From Halobacteriales archaeon QS_4_69_34 (GTDB taxonomy: Archaea; Halobacteriota; Halobacteria; Halobacteriales; Halococcaceae), in contig PXRN01000010.1 in the NCBI GenBank assembly GCA_003021045.1, forward strand, positions 186,001-250,000: a stretch of DNA of 64,000 nt. The letters run 5' to 3'. Under the pieces are notes generated by a model, which had not been told where the DNA came from, did no database searches, and worked only from the letters and a program-made list of their open reading frames with translations. Position numbers and translations under genes: made by a program. Shown here piece after piece: positions 1 through 8,683 of the stretch. The stretch's first letter is position 1, and every line of letters starts with the position of its first letter.

Positions 1-16
1 GTATCGCCGGAGCACG

Positions 17-676
17 TCACTCGCTCGTCGGAACGATCTCTCGCATGAGCGTCACCTCGGCCTTCCGCAGGTGTTCGCCGACCGTGCCCGCCGTCCGGCC
101 GAGGGCAGCCGCGATGTCCTCGTAGGTCGCCTCACGCGGGTCGCGATAGTACCCCAGTTCGACGGCCGTCTTCAGCGTCTCCCGCTGGCGCTCAGTGAGG
201 AGCATGAACAGGCGTTCCGAACCCGGCTTGTACTCGCCTGTCGCCTCCATCGTCACCCCGATGTTTGCCGGGATGGCCCCCATCGCCCGCCGGATCGCCC
301 GTTCGTCGCCGATGAGCCGTATTCGCAGCTCGCCGCGATCGGTGAGGACCATCGGCGTGTCGAGGACGATCTCGTAGTCCTCCGGGATCGAGAGCAGCTC
401 CGCGACCGTCTCGTTGGGCTCGAACCGCGCGTACACCAGCGCGTTGTCGCCGAGCCGCGAGAGCTGGTGGACCATCGAGCCGTAGTACCGCTCGGTCATT
501 CGCTCCACCTGTTCGTACTCGCCAGAGAACTCGTAGAGCATGACGGCGGTACCGTCGTTCAGCAGCTTCATGTGATGAATCGCCTCCCGCGTCACTTCCA
601 GCTCTTCCGCGACGACTCGATCGAACGGATGGAACCACCCCCCTTCCGGAACGAGGGTGAACTCGGCGTACCTCAT
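17..676 (-). CDS. Bacterio-opsin activator-type HTH regulator
   Basis: A 219-residue DNA-binding regulator of the haloarchaeal bat family. The C-terminal third (about residues 155-215) begins LTERQRETLKTAVELGYY and continues into a second helix pair, DIAAALGRTAGTVGEHLRKAE, which is the typical HTH_10 layout. The N-terminal part matches the bacterioopsin-regulator sensor region found with such HTH domains, with no obvious ligand motif. I chose the ATG at 674-676, which gives the common start MRYAEF; an upstream in-frame start would add 25 basic, low-quality residues. It is divergent from the ceramidase-like gene at 877 and so may regulate the hydrolase cluster, but that link is inferred from position only. 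Confidence 0.85.
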   Translation of the reverse strand: MRYAEFTLVPEGGWFHPFDRVVAEELEVTREAIHHMKLLNDGTAVMLYEFSGEYEQVERMTERYYGSMVHQLSRLGDNALVYARFEPNETVAELLSIPEDYEIVLDTPMVLTDRGELRIRLIGDERAIRRAMGAIPANIGVTMEATGEYKPGSERLFMLLTERQRETLKTAVELGYYRDPREATYEDIAAALGRTAGTVGEHLRKAEVTLMREIVPTSE

Positions 677-876
677 GGACGATACGTACGAACAAGCGAC
701 GGTAGTTGGCTCTGTGGGTCGGCGGGCGCCACGACCCCGCTCCGATCCCACAGTGACTCCACCGACCCTTCGGACCGGGTGACCTCCCGGAACGGCGTTC
801 GAACCGACCGTGACATCATAAACATCCTCAGATATGTGGGGACAGACATTGGCGGTCTCGACGACGGACGGAACGT

Positions 877-1944
877 ATGCAACGACGGGAGTTCGTCGGG
901 GCCATCGGTGCTGGAGTAGCCGCTACCGGCGCGACTGTCGCGATGACGAGTGTGGACGGCGTGAGCGCCCTCGCTTCGAACCCGGGACGCGATCCGCCCG
1001 GCGCGCTGTTCGAGGCCGGCACCGCCGTCAGGTCCATCGACCCAGCCGATCCATCGCTGGCGACGCACGTCGGCGGGTTCGGCACCTGTGAGGGGTGCCC
1101 GACGACGCGGGTCCGCGAGGGCGATCAGCTCTCGGCGCGCTCGTTCGTCGTCGTCGACGAGGACCGCACTGCGGCCGCCGCGGTCGCCGTGGTCGACGTC
1201 CAGGGCTGGTTCGCCGGCTACAAGCAGGGGTCCTACGGCATCACCGACCTCCGCCGAGAGGTCGCGGCCACCCTCTCGAAGCCGCGCGAGGCGGGCGGTA
1301 TCGGCGTCGAAACGAGCCCGGGCGACGTCCTCGTGCAGGCGACACACGGCCACGCGACGCCTTCGATCGTCGGGATCTGGGGCGAGACGAACGAGGAGTA
1401 CCTCGACTACGTCTACGAGCAGACCCGCGACGCCATCGTCGAGGCCGCCCGGACGACGGAGCCGGCGCTCCTCGAAACCGCGACCGCCGGCGTGAAGTTC
1501 GTCAACAACGTCGTGCTCGGCCAGCCCAACTCGAACGAGGGCTGGCTGAAGGACGGCCAGCTCCCGATCGTCCGCGCCCGGAAGGGCGGCTACGGGACCG
1601 GAGAGACCGGCGTCGGGGAGACCCTCGGGATCTACACCCAAGTTCCGATCCGCGAGAACATCGCCTACGGGCCTGGCCTCTCGGAGATGACCACCGGCTA
1701 CTTCGGCGCGGCCGCCCGGTGGCTCGAAGCCGAACTCGGCGGGACCGCCGTCGTCGGCCCCAGCACGCTCGGCGATCAGGTCTCCCCGATGCAGGGCGAT
1801 CCCGGTCGGCTGCCCGACGCCGACGAGTCGTGGACGCTGACGGTCGAGATCGAGGACGCCCACCACGTCACCGCGAGCGCGGCGGCCCCGACCACGACCT
1901 GCGCGACGGCCGAGGAGCGGACGCTTCCGTCCATCACACCGTAG
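877..1944 (+). CDS. Degenerate neutral-ceramidase-like Tat protein
   Basis: A 355-residue member of the neutral/alkaline ceramidase-like hydrolase family, exported by Tat (RREF followed by a hydrophobic Ala/Gly stretch). The first metal-binding segment is present as ATHGHATPSIVGIWG near residue 155. The second segment, which reads VNYSPHPTVLGG or VNFAAHPTIVG in the two neighbouring paralogues, is replaced by a stretch without the HPT triad. The protein stops about 150 residues short of the paralogues, ending in an unrelated tail. A 6-bp stem hairpin (1941-1955) overlaps the stop. It is probably a decaying or non-catalytic paralogue; a divergent active enzyme is less likely. Confidence 0.7.
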   Translation: MQRREFVGAIGAGVAATGATVAMTSVDGVSALASNPGRDPPGALFEAGTAVRSIDPADPSLATHVGGFGTCEGCPTTRVREGDQLSARSFVVVDEDRTAAAAVAVVDVQGWFAGYKQGSYGITDLRREVAATLSKPREAGGIGVETSPGDVLVQATHGHATPSIVGIWGETNEEYLDYVYEQTRDAIVEAARTTEPALLETATAGVKFVNNVVLGQPNSNEGWLKDGQLPIVRARKGGYGTGETGVGETLGIYTQVPIRENIAYGPGLSEMTTGYFGAAARWLEAELGGTAVVGPSTLGDQVSPMQGDPGRLPDADESWTLTVEIEDAHHVTASAAAPTTTCATAEERTLPSITP

Positions 1945-2058
1945 CGCTGCGCTACTAGCGCGCTCACAGAGCGGGGCGCGCCGCCACCCCCTCACCGCTG
2001 ATAGTTACCCGCATATCGAAGGCACATCGCCCAATCGTCCGGCGAGCAAGGAACGAAC

Positions 2059-3633
2059 ATGCCACCAGATGGCACGCGCGCTCCCACGCGGCGGTCCGTA
2101 CTGCGGAGCTCCGCGATCGCGGGCGGCCTCGCGCTGGCACCGGGCTCCGCGACCGCAGCTGACGACCCGGAGCGACCGGACGAGCGGTTCCTCGTCGGTG
2201 CCGCGAAGGCGTCGATGAACCCCGAGCCACCCTTCGAGGACGTCTGCTTGGGCGGGTACGGGGCGTTCTGCGCGCGACCGATGGAGTCAGTCCGGAACGA
2301 CCTGTTCGCCCGCGCGCTCGCCGTCACGGGCGACGCGGCGGGCGGCCCACCGGCGAACGCGCGCGGACCGCCGGCCGGCCGCCCCGGTCGTGGCCCGCCC
2401 GAAGCGGAGACGTTGATCGTCGTCACGGCCACCGCCGCGGGCCTCTTCGCGGCCTACAAGGAGGCGGTCGGTCCGTACGGCTGCCAGCCCATCCGGGAGG
2501 GGATCGCCGCCGAGACGGGCGTGCCGGCGGGGAACGTGCTGGTGCAGGGCGACCACAGCCACGCCGCACCCGACACGATCGGCATCTGGGGCGGCGTGCC
2601 GGCCTCCTTTTTCGAGCGGTTGCACGACGCCGCCGTCAAGGCGGCGACGGCGGCGTTCCGGAGCCGGGAGGCGTGTGGCCTCTCCGTCGGCACCACCGAA
2701 GCGCCCATCGAGTCGCTGTACCGCGAGCCACCGGGAAGCGCGACGGACGACGAGTTCCGCGTGCTCTTCGCCGAGCGCGACGGGGAGCGGGTCGCCACGT
2801 TCGTCAACTACTCGCCACACCCGACCGTCCTCGGCGGCCAGCACTCGGGGGGCGCGAGCGGCGACTGGCCGGCGTGGGCTGCCGACCGAGTGGAGACGCG
2901 GGCCGGCGGGACGGGCGTCGCGGCGGTCGGCGCTCTCGGTGCGCAGGACTGGGGCCGGGGCAAGGCGGGCTCGTCCGACCGACGGGAGGCGAACGCCCGC
3001 GCTCGGCTGGACCGGGCGCTCGACGGCGCGTACGCGGCGCGTCGCCCGATCGAGGGATCGGTCGTCGGCGTCGAATCGACGTTCGTCCGCGAGCAGCTCG
3101 CCCAGCCCGTCCTGGCGGGGAACCTCCTGCCGGGCGCGCCGGGCGGCCCGTTCGCGGACGGCGAGCTGAGCATCGACCGGTCGATCACGCCGCCGTGGCT
3201 GACCGGCGACACGGTCGGCACGGTCGTCTCCGCGGCCCGGGTGGGCGACCTCTTCGTCGGCACCGCTCCGGGCGAGCCGTTCCCGGAGGTGTTCGACGCC
3301 GTCCGGGAGCGGGTCGACGCCCGCGAGCACATGCTGCTGGGCGTCACGAACGATTTCCTCGGCTACATGACCGTCGACCCCGAGACGTACGCACAGGTGA
3401 CCCGACAGGGAGCGGGCTTTCTCGCCGGCTGCCCCGAGGAGACGCTCCTCGAAGCGGTCGACAATCCCGACCCCGCCTGTCCCGACCACTGGACGCTGAT
3501 GGTGTCCCCGACGATCGGTCGCCACGTCGTCTGCTCGCTCCGCGACGGGGCCGCGTCGCTCGGGTTCGACACCGACGGCGAGTGGCCCGACTGTCCGGTA
3601 CTGACGGCGAGCGACGACGTGGCGGCCGACTGA
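2059..3633 (+). CDS. Neutral-ceramidase-like amidase, Tat-exported
   Basis: A 524-residue hydrolase of the neutral ceramidase family, whose characterised members cleave N-acyl amide bonds using a zinc site. The Tat signal is RRSVLR plus an Ala/Gly/Leu core ending near residue 35. Both family signatures are present: GDHSHAAPDTIGIWGG at about residues 168-183 and FVNYSPHPTVLGG at about 250. A Gly/Pro/Arg-rich insertion near residues 95-115 looks like a loop. It lies 114 bp after the degenerate paralogue on the same strand. Archaeal lipids contain no ceramide, so the natural substrate is unknown; an N-acyl amino acid, lipopeptide or acyl-lactone is possible. Confidence 0.85.
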   Translation: MPPDGTRAPTRRSVLRSSAIAGGLALAPGSATAADDPERPDERFLVGAAKASMNPEPPFEDVCLGGYGAFCARPMESVRNDLFARALAVTGDAAGGPPANARGPPAGRPGRGPPEAETLIVVTATAAGLFAAYKEAVGPYGCQPIREGIAAETGVPAGNVLVQGDHSHAAPDTIGIWGGVPASFFERLHDAAVKAATAAFRSREACGLSVGTTEAPIESLYREPPGSATDDEFRVLFAERDGERVATFVNYSPHPTVLGGQHSGGASGDWPAWAADRVETRAGGTGVAAVGALGAQDWGRGKAGSSDRREANARARLDRALDGAYAARRPIEGSVVGVESTFVREQLAQPVLAGNLLPGAPGGPFADGELSIDRSITPPWLTGDTVGTVVSAARVGDLFVGTAPGEPFPEVFDAVRERVDAREHMLLGVTNDFLGYMTVDPETYAQVTRQGAGFLAGCPEETLLEAVDNPDPACPDHWTLMVSPTIGRHVVCSLRDGAASLGFDTDGEWPDCPVLTASDDVAAD

Positions 3634-3719
3634 ACCGTTCGACGGGCCATCACCGCCGGTGGCTCCGTCTCGGCTTTTCGTCCGTGGTCGCTACGCCCTT
3701 CTGATTCCGTTGGGCACGA

Positions 3720-5228
3720 TCAGGGCGTCCCACCGACGTCGACGCCCATCGGGCCGTCGTCCGCGTCGAACCGTTGCCCGAACTCCCCGGCGAAGCTCTC
3801 GAACTGGGCCTGTCCCGCCGGACAGACGTTCTCGGTGCCGGGCGGGAGTCGCTCGTAGCGCGTCCGGTCGAGATCGTACAGCTCGGCGACCGTGTTGCGG
3901 TACAGCGGCGCGGTGTCCGGGCCGAGCGAGACGGTTTCCTCGTAGCCGTCCTCGTAGTGGGGCTTCGGGACGAGATACCCGATCGAGTTCTGTGTCAGCC
4001 CCGCGATTACCTGTTCGTCGCTGCCCGCACTACTCAGTACGTCCACGAGATCACGCCCGAGCCGAGTGACGGCTTCACCCGGCACGGTCAGGAGTTCGAC
4101 CGACCGGCGACGGTCACCGATGGTGAGCCGCACGACCGGCGAGTCGATGGCGAGCGCTCCCGCCTCGGGTGCCGACCCGAACACTCTCTCGGTGGCCGTT
4201 CCCGTAACCGTCTCCGCGTCGTAGTACGGCCGGAGCAGGCCGGACTCGAAGGCGGTCTTGAACAGGCAGTTGTCGATAGGCAGCCGAACCGACGCCTCGC
4301 GGGCCGCGAGACCGGCGTGGACGCGCCCCGCCTCGGCCAGCGCGTCGTCCGCTCGTGCCGCCAGCGACTCGCCGTAGCCGGCGGCCGCGGCGTAGTCGGT
4401 CGCCCCACCGCTGTCGTCGGCGCTCGCGTCGCCGATCGCGCCATTGAAATAGACCGCGACACCGCCCTGCTCGCGCTCGACCGCGCGCTCCAGCGGCCCG
4501 ACGTAATCCGTCGCGACGCGGGCGTTCCCGCTGCCGACGATCGTCGGGTGGGCAGCGAAGTTGACGAACGTGGCGACGGTGTCGTCGCCCCGCACTCGGC
4601 GGAACTGGAGCGCCGTGAGCGTCGAGACCGTCCCGAAGTCCTCGACGCGGCGGTTCGCCGCGAGGTCTGCCGCGTCGACCGAGCCGACGAACGCCCGCGC
4701 CGGTTCGCGCGCGGCGACGGCCCGCTCGATCGATCGGACGGTGCGCTCGACGAGGTACTCCCGGTAGGACGCGGGAACGCCACCCCAGAGCCCCTGGAAG
4801 TCGGGGCCGGCGTGGGTGTGCGTGACGCTAACGAGAACCTGTGAGGGGTCGAGCCCGGTCCGCTCGGCGGACCGGCGGCGGATCGCGCGCTGCTGTCTGT
4901 TGCCCAGTCCAGTGACGTCGAGCACCGCCATTGCGACCGCCTCGTCGCCCGCGGAGACGGCGAGCGCCCGTGCGGAGACGCCGTCGCGGTTGCCGATCGC
5001 CCGCCGCGACGGCTGCGGGCCGATGCCGAAGCCGCCGAGGTAGACCCCCTCCTCGAAGTGGCGCTGCTGTGGGCTGGCGTCCACGCGTGCTGCGCCGGCC
5101 TCGAAACGCTCCGCCGGCGGAGCGCCGGCCGTCGCGCCTACACCCGTGCCTACGAACCCAGCGAGCGCGGCCGCGCCAGCCGTCCCGCTCCGGAGCACCG
5201 CGCGCCGCGATAGCCGTTCCCGGGTCAT
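3720..5228 (-). CDS. Neutral-ceramidase-like amidase, Tat-exported (second intact copy)
   Basis: A 502-residue hydrolase of the same family as the gene ending at 3633, convergent with it. The start ATG at 5226-5228 gives MTRERLSRRAVLRSG, a good Tat signal. Longer upstream frames are basic and not halophile-like. Metal-site signatures are VSVTHTHAGPDFQGLWGG near residue 115 and TFVNFAAHPTIVGSGN near residue 205, closer to the canonical ceramidase motifs than in the other two paralogues. A TATA element lies at 5281-5290. It is likely active outside the cell on an amide-linked lipid or signal, with the substrate undetermined. Confidence 0.86.
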   Translation of the reverse strand: MTRERLSRRAVLRSGTAGAAALAGFVGTGVGATAGAPPAERFEAGAARVDASPQQRHFEEGVYLGGFGIGPQPSRRAIGNRDGVSARALAVSAGDEAVAMAVLDVTGLGNRQQRAIRRRSAERTGLDPSQVLVSVTHTHAGPDFQGLWGGVPASYREYLVERTVRSIERAVAAREPARAFVGSVDAADLAANRRVEDFGTVSTLTALQFRRVRGDDTVATFVNFAAHPTIVGSGNARVATDYVGPLERAVEREQGGVAVYFNGAIGDASADDSGGATDYAAAAGYGESLAARADDALAEAGRVHAGLAAREASVRLPIDNCLFKTAFESGLLRPYYDAETVTGTATERVFGSAPEAGALAIDSPVVRLTIGDRRRSVELLTVPGEAVTRLGRDLVDVLSSAGSDEQVIAGLTQNSIGYLVPKPHYEDGYEETVSLGPDTAPLYRNTVAELYDLDRTRYERLPPGTENVCPAGQAQFESFAGEFGQRFDADDGPMGVDVGGTP

Positions 5229-5280
5229 GTTCTCCTGCCAGAAGGGGCGGAGGGGTAGCGATTGCGTCTCAGACGTGAGA

Positions 5281-5290
5281 GTATTTAAAC
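5281..5290 (-). promoter_or_regulatory. TATA box of ceramidase-like gene
   Basis: On the minus strand this reads GTTTAAATAC, a strong haloarchaeal TATA element in otherwise GC-rich DNA. It lies about 55 bp upstream of the start at 5228, which would give a leader of roughly 30 nt. It belongs to the minus-strand hydrolase and not to the acylase gene that ends at 5386. Confidence 0.5.
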
Positions 5291-5385
5291 GAGCGCCGGC
5301 GTGTGCCGGGCGTATGCCTCCTCCCCCCGGGTCGCCGGGAGTCGAGCATGCTGGCCTGTCCACAGCCCGGCCTTTCGGAACCAAC

Positions 5386-8300
5386 TCAGAGCGCGTCGTC
5401 CCCCGAGAGCGTCCCATCGGTGCTCGTCTCGTCCGCGTCCGTCGATCCTCCGGATGTCGTATCGCCGAGAAGCTGTGCGAGCACCTCCGGCGGCGGGCTC
5501 CCGATCGGCACCAGCGGCGCGTCGGGACGCTCGGGCGTCGTCCGGATCGTCTCCGTCGTGTCGGCGACATCCTCGACCTGCCTCCGGGTGACCGGGTGGG
5601 GCTTGTAGACGTTGTTCACGTAGAGAGCGAGCTGGTCGGTCAGCCGATCGGGATACTCGCCGGTCGCCTGCCCGCGCGCGAGCTCCGCGGCGGTGAGCTG
5701 CCCGGAGTTCCCCGGCGGGAGAACATCGCCCGCGTAGGTCGCCCACTCGCCGACTTCCTCGCTCGCGAGGGCCGCCTCGGAGGGCTCCTTCTGGGCGCGC
5801 TCGATCTCGATTGCCTGGTTGTAGCTCGACCGATTGCGCATGTCGATCGTCGTCCGGGGTGTCGCGCCGATCGAGAGGAATTTGCTCTCGTGGACTTCCA
5901 TCAGCCACTCCTCGGGATCGGGCGTGCCGAACTCCGCTTCGAGCTCGCCGGCGGTACGCACGAGCGCCCGTTCGACGAGGTCGTCCGCGGACTCGGTCGC
6001 GCCGGTTCGAACGTCGTTGAACCAGTCGTAGACGGTTTCGCCGCGCAGCGCGTCGTAGAAGGTCACGTCGTCGAAGACCTCCCCGTGGTCGCCCGCGTGG
6101 AGACTGACGGGAACCTCGAAGTCGATGCCCGGGTACTGCTTGGGGACGTCGTCGGCGACGTCCCTCCGGTAGGAGACGTCGAGCTCGTCGCCGAACGTGA
6201 GTTCCTGGAGGCGCTTTCGCGCCCCGTCGTAGATGGCGTGACCGGCGTGGACGTACCGGTCGTCGCCGTCGGTCGGCGGGTCGTAGGGCTCGTCGGGACC
6301 GGGCGCTCGCTCGTCGTGCCACGCACAGTAGGAATCGCGCCAGTTCGTCAGGAGCTCGCCCATTCGCCGGAGCTGGGCATCGTCACTCTGGCGGGCGACG
6401 TCGGCCATATACGGCACGGTGAACTGCGCGCTGGCGTCGTGGAGCGCCGCCTGCGAGATGAGCGTCTTCACGTCTTCGACGGAGAGGTCGTCGCTCGCCG
6501 CGTCGGGGATCGCGCGGGCGGGCACGTTCTCGCCGACGCCGAGTGCCTCGCGCACCCAGTGGTCGAGCCCGTCGACGCGGTGGATCGACCCCCAGTTCTG
6601 CTCGCCGCGCCCGGCACGCCAGCCCGCCGCGGGGCCGTTGTTCCAGTTGACAGCGTAGCCCCGGGAGGGGTTGCGGACCGTGGTGGCGTCGCCGTCGGGA
6701 TCGCTCGGCGCTCCCTGCTGGGTGTAGAACGTGCCGTTCCACTCGTGTCCGTCCGAGGTGGCGGGCAGACGGTGATCGAGGGTGCCGCCGCGCCGGGGCA
6801 CCTTCCCGGTGTGGTAGTACTCGATGTCGCCCGACTCGCTCACGAGATGAAAGTTGAACGTAAAGGGGAACTCCGCGAACGCCCCCTCGAAGTCGTCGAG
6901 ATCGTCGAGCCGGCCGAACTCCGACCAGATGAGCGACCCGGCGAGCTCGTCGTTCCGGGAGGTGATTCGCTGACACCACGCGACCGGGTTCCCGCGGTCG
7001 ATCGGGTCGGGGTTCCACGCGATCACGGGCATCGACTGGTCGACGCCCGGCGGGCTGACGCGCGCGACTTCCTGCTCGACGACCGCCGCCTCGGGGTCGC
7101 CACCGACCGTCGGCGCGACCGGCGAGGCCGTGTGGGTGACCTGGTGGGTCTCCATCTCGTACCACTCGCCCTGCCAGTTGTACCGATGCTTGTCGTCGGG
7201 GTCGAGCTCGATGGCGATAGTGTCGATCATCTCGTCGCGCCCGCTCGTCACGGTCAGTGCGAGCGCGTCGCGGTCGGCTCCGGCCGCGTCGCCACCGGCA
7301 TCTCCTGCGTCGGCCTCGGTCCCGCTTGCGGTGCGCCCGATGATCACAGTGGGAGCGCATACGACGCCCATGCCCGTGACGTCGAAGCCGTCGCCGTGGA
7401 GGCCGATCTCGTAGGGCACCGGCGGCTTGAAGTAGCCCATCTGGGGGCCGCCACCGAGAAGCGGCGCGTCGGTCTCGCTCAGCTCGCCGTCGACCACCAC
7501 GGCGTTCGAGCCCCACTTGAACCCCTCCATGATCCCCTGGCCCTCCCGCAGGCCGGCCGCGACGTCCGCCGGGACGGAGACGTCGCCCTCGATCCCCCAC
7601 GTTTCGACGCCGTAGGCCTTCTCGCCGGCGTCGGTCTCGCTCCAGACCGCCTCGACGAGCGCCAACTGCTCGTCGGGCACGTCCTCGAACTCGGGGACGG
7701 TCTCGCCGCCCTCGACCACCTTGTCCGCTTCGGGGATCGAGGTGTAGTGCTCATCACGCGTGCGCAGCCAGTTGAGGTCCTCGTAGGCCGCGTGGGCTTC
7801 TTCCATGGAGCCGAGCGACTCCTGGAGCTGGACGAGCGTCTTCGCGCTGGCCAGCTCCTCGCCGCCCGAGACGCCGAAGAAGCCGATGAGGTAGTCGATC
7901 GCCGCGACCGAGTCCTCGGGCTTCCACGGTTCGGGGGCGTGCCCGAGCGCGGCGAACTCCGCGGGGAGCTCCCCCTGGGCGGCCATCTCGGTCATCCGGC
8001 GGTTCACGCCGTCCGTGTAGCCCCTGATGGCCGTCTTGATGGTTTCGGAGGCGTTCTCCCACTGGGCCTCGATCTGCTCTTTGCTGTAGAGGTCGCGCTT
8101 GACCTGGATGTCGGAGGGGAGCTGTGCCGGCCCGAGCACCTTCGCGGAGTTGCCATAGCCGATGTGCCGGACGATATCCATGATGAACAGCCGGTCGCGG
8201 GCCTGTACGTAGCCGTTTCCGTAGGAGAGCCCGTACAGCGAGTCGGCGTAGACGTGACTCTCGTTGTACTCGTCGGTGAGGATCTCGACCTCCTCGGGCA

Positions 8301-8400
8301 GGCTCCCCGACCCTGTACTGGCCGCCCCGGTCCCCGTGCCGAGCAGCCCTGCACCCGCCGCGCCGCCGAGCGCGGACTTGACGAATGTTCGTCGTTGCAT
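5386..8400 (-). CDS. Penicillin acylase family protein, Tat-exported
   Basis: A 1004-residue N-terminal-nucleophile hydrolase of the penicillin G acylase / acyl-homoserine-lactone acylase superfamily. The Tat signal is MQRRTFVKSALGG. The alpha-subunit motif YGNGYVQARDRLFIMD is at about residues 60-75. The beta subunit should begin at Ser298 in KWGSNAVVV, followed by the conserved GGPQMGYFKPP and YEIGLHGDGFDVTGMG segments, as in penicillin G acylase. This implies autocatalytic cleavage after export. I preferred ATG 8398-8400 over an upstream ATG at 8424 because it places the twin arginines at the N-terminus. The C-terminal 35 residues are Ser/Thr/Asp-rich. It sits next to three ceramidase-like amidases. 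Confidence 0.9.
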   Translation of the reverse strand: MQRRTFVKSALGGAAGAGLLGTGTGAASTGSGSLPEEVEILTDEYNESHVYADSLYGLSYGNGYVQARDRLFIMDIVRHIGYGNSAKVLGPAQLPSDIQVKRDLYSKEQIEAQWENASETIKTAIRGYTDGVNRRMTEMAAQGELPAEFAALGHAPEPWKPEDSVAAIDYLIGFFGVSGGEELASAKTLVQLQESLGSMEEAHAAYEDLNWLRTRDEHYTSIPEADKVVEGGETVPEFEDVPDEQLALVEAVWSETDAGEKAYGVETWGIEGDVSVPADVAAGLREGQGIMEGFKWGSNAVVVDGELSETDAPLLGGGPQMGYFKPPVPYEIGLHGDGFDVTGMGVVCAPTVIIGRTASGTEADAGDAGGDAAGADRDALALTVTSGRDEMIDTIAIELDPDDKHRYNWQGEWYEMETHQVTHTASPVAPTVGGDPEAAVVEQEVARVSPPGVDQSMPVIAWNPDPIDRGNPVAWCQRITSRNDELAGSLIWSEFGRLDDLDDFEGAFAEFPFTFNFHLVSESGDIEYYHTGKVPRRGGTLDHRLPATSDGHEWNGTFYTQQGAPSDPDGDATTVRNPSRGYAVNWNNGPAAGWRAGRGEQNWGSIHRVDGLDHWVREALGVGENVPARAIPDAASDDLSVEDVKTLISQAALHDASAQFTVPYMADVARQSDDAQLRRMGELLTNWRDSYCAWHDERAPGPDEPYDPPTDGDDRYVHAGHAIYDGARKRLQELTFGDELDVSYRRDVADDVPKQYPGIDFEVPVSLHAGDHGEVFDDVTFYDALRGETVYDWFNDVRTGATESADDLVERALVRTAGELEAEFGTPDPEEWLMEVHESKFLSIGATPRTTIDMRNRSSYNQAIEIERAQKEPSEAALASEEVGEWATYAGDVLPPGNSGQLTAAELARGQATGEYPDRLTDQLALYVNNVYKPHPVTRRQVEDVADTTETIRTTPERPDAPLVPIGSPPPEVLAQLLGDTTSGGSTDADETSTDGTLSGDDAL

Positions 8401-8621
8401 CGCCGTCGTGTCGCGGCGGAACACACCAATGCTTTCTCCCAGTTATGTGAGGTCATTTATTACCGAGCCCGCTAGCGACGAGTGTCCGAGGAGTCGAAAG
8501 AGGCACGACGGGTCGAATCGTCGAACCAGCCGGAGAGTCGACGGAGGCCGGCGGATCGACGGCCCCCGGGGTCCGCTCCCGAGAGCGGAGCACGGCTCCT
8601 GACCCACTCCGATACCGACTT

Positions 8622-8642
8622 TTGAAGACGAAATGTTTTCAA
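8622..8642 (+). promoter_or_regulatory. Near-palindrome upstream of nadABC (candidate operator)
   Basis: TTGAAGAC, a 5-bp spacer, then GTTTTCAA form a 21-bp inverted repeat matching at 7 of 8 arm positions. It lies 42 bp before the nadA start, where a promoter-proximal operator is expected, and the AT-rich arms stand out from the surroundings. No known haloarchaeal NAD regulator site is claimed; the assignment rests on symmetry and position. Confidence 0.45.
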
Positions 8643-8683
8643 TACTCCCATCCATAGAGATTCGTGACGAGGAGTGACCGACG

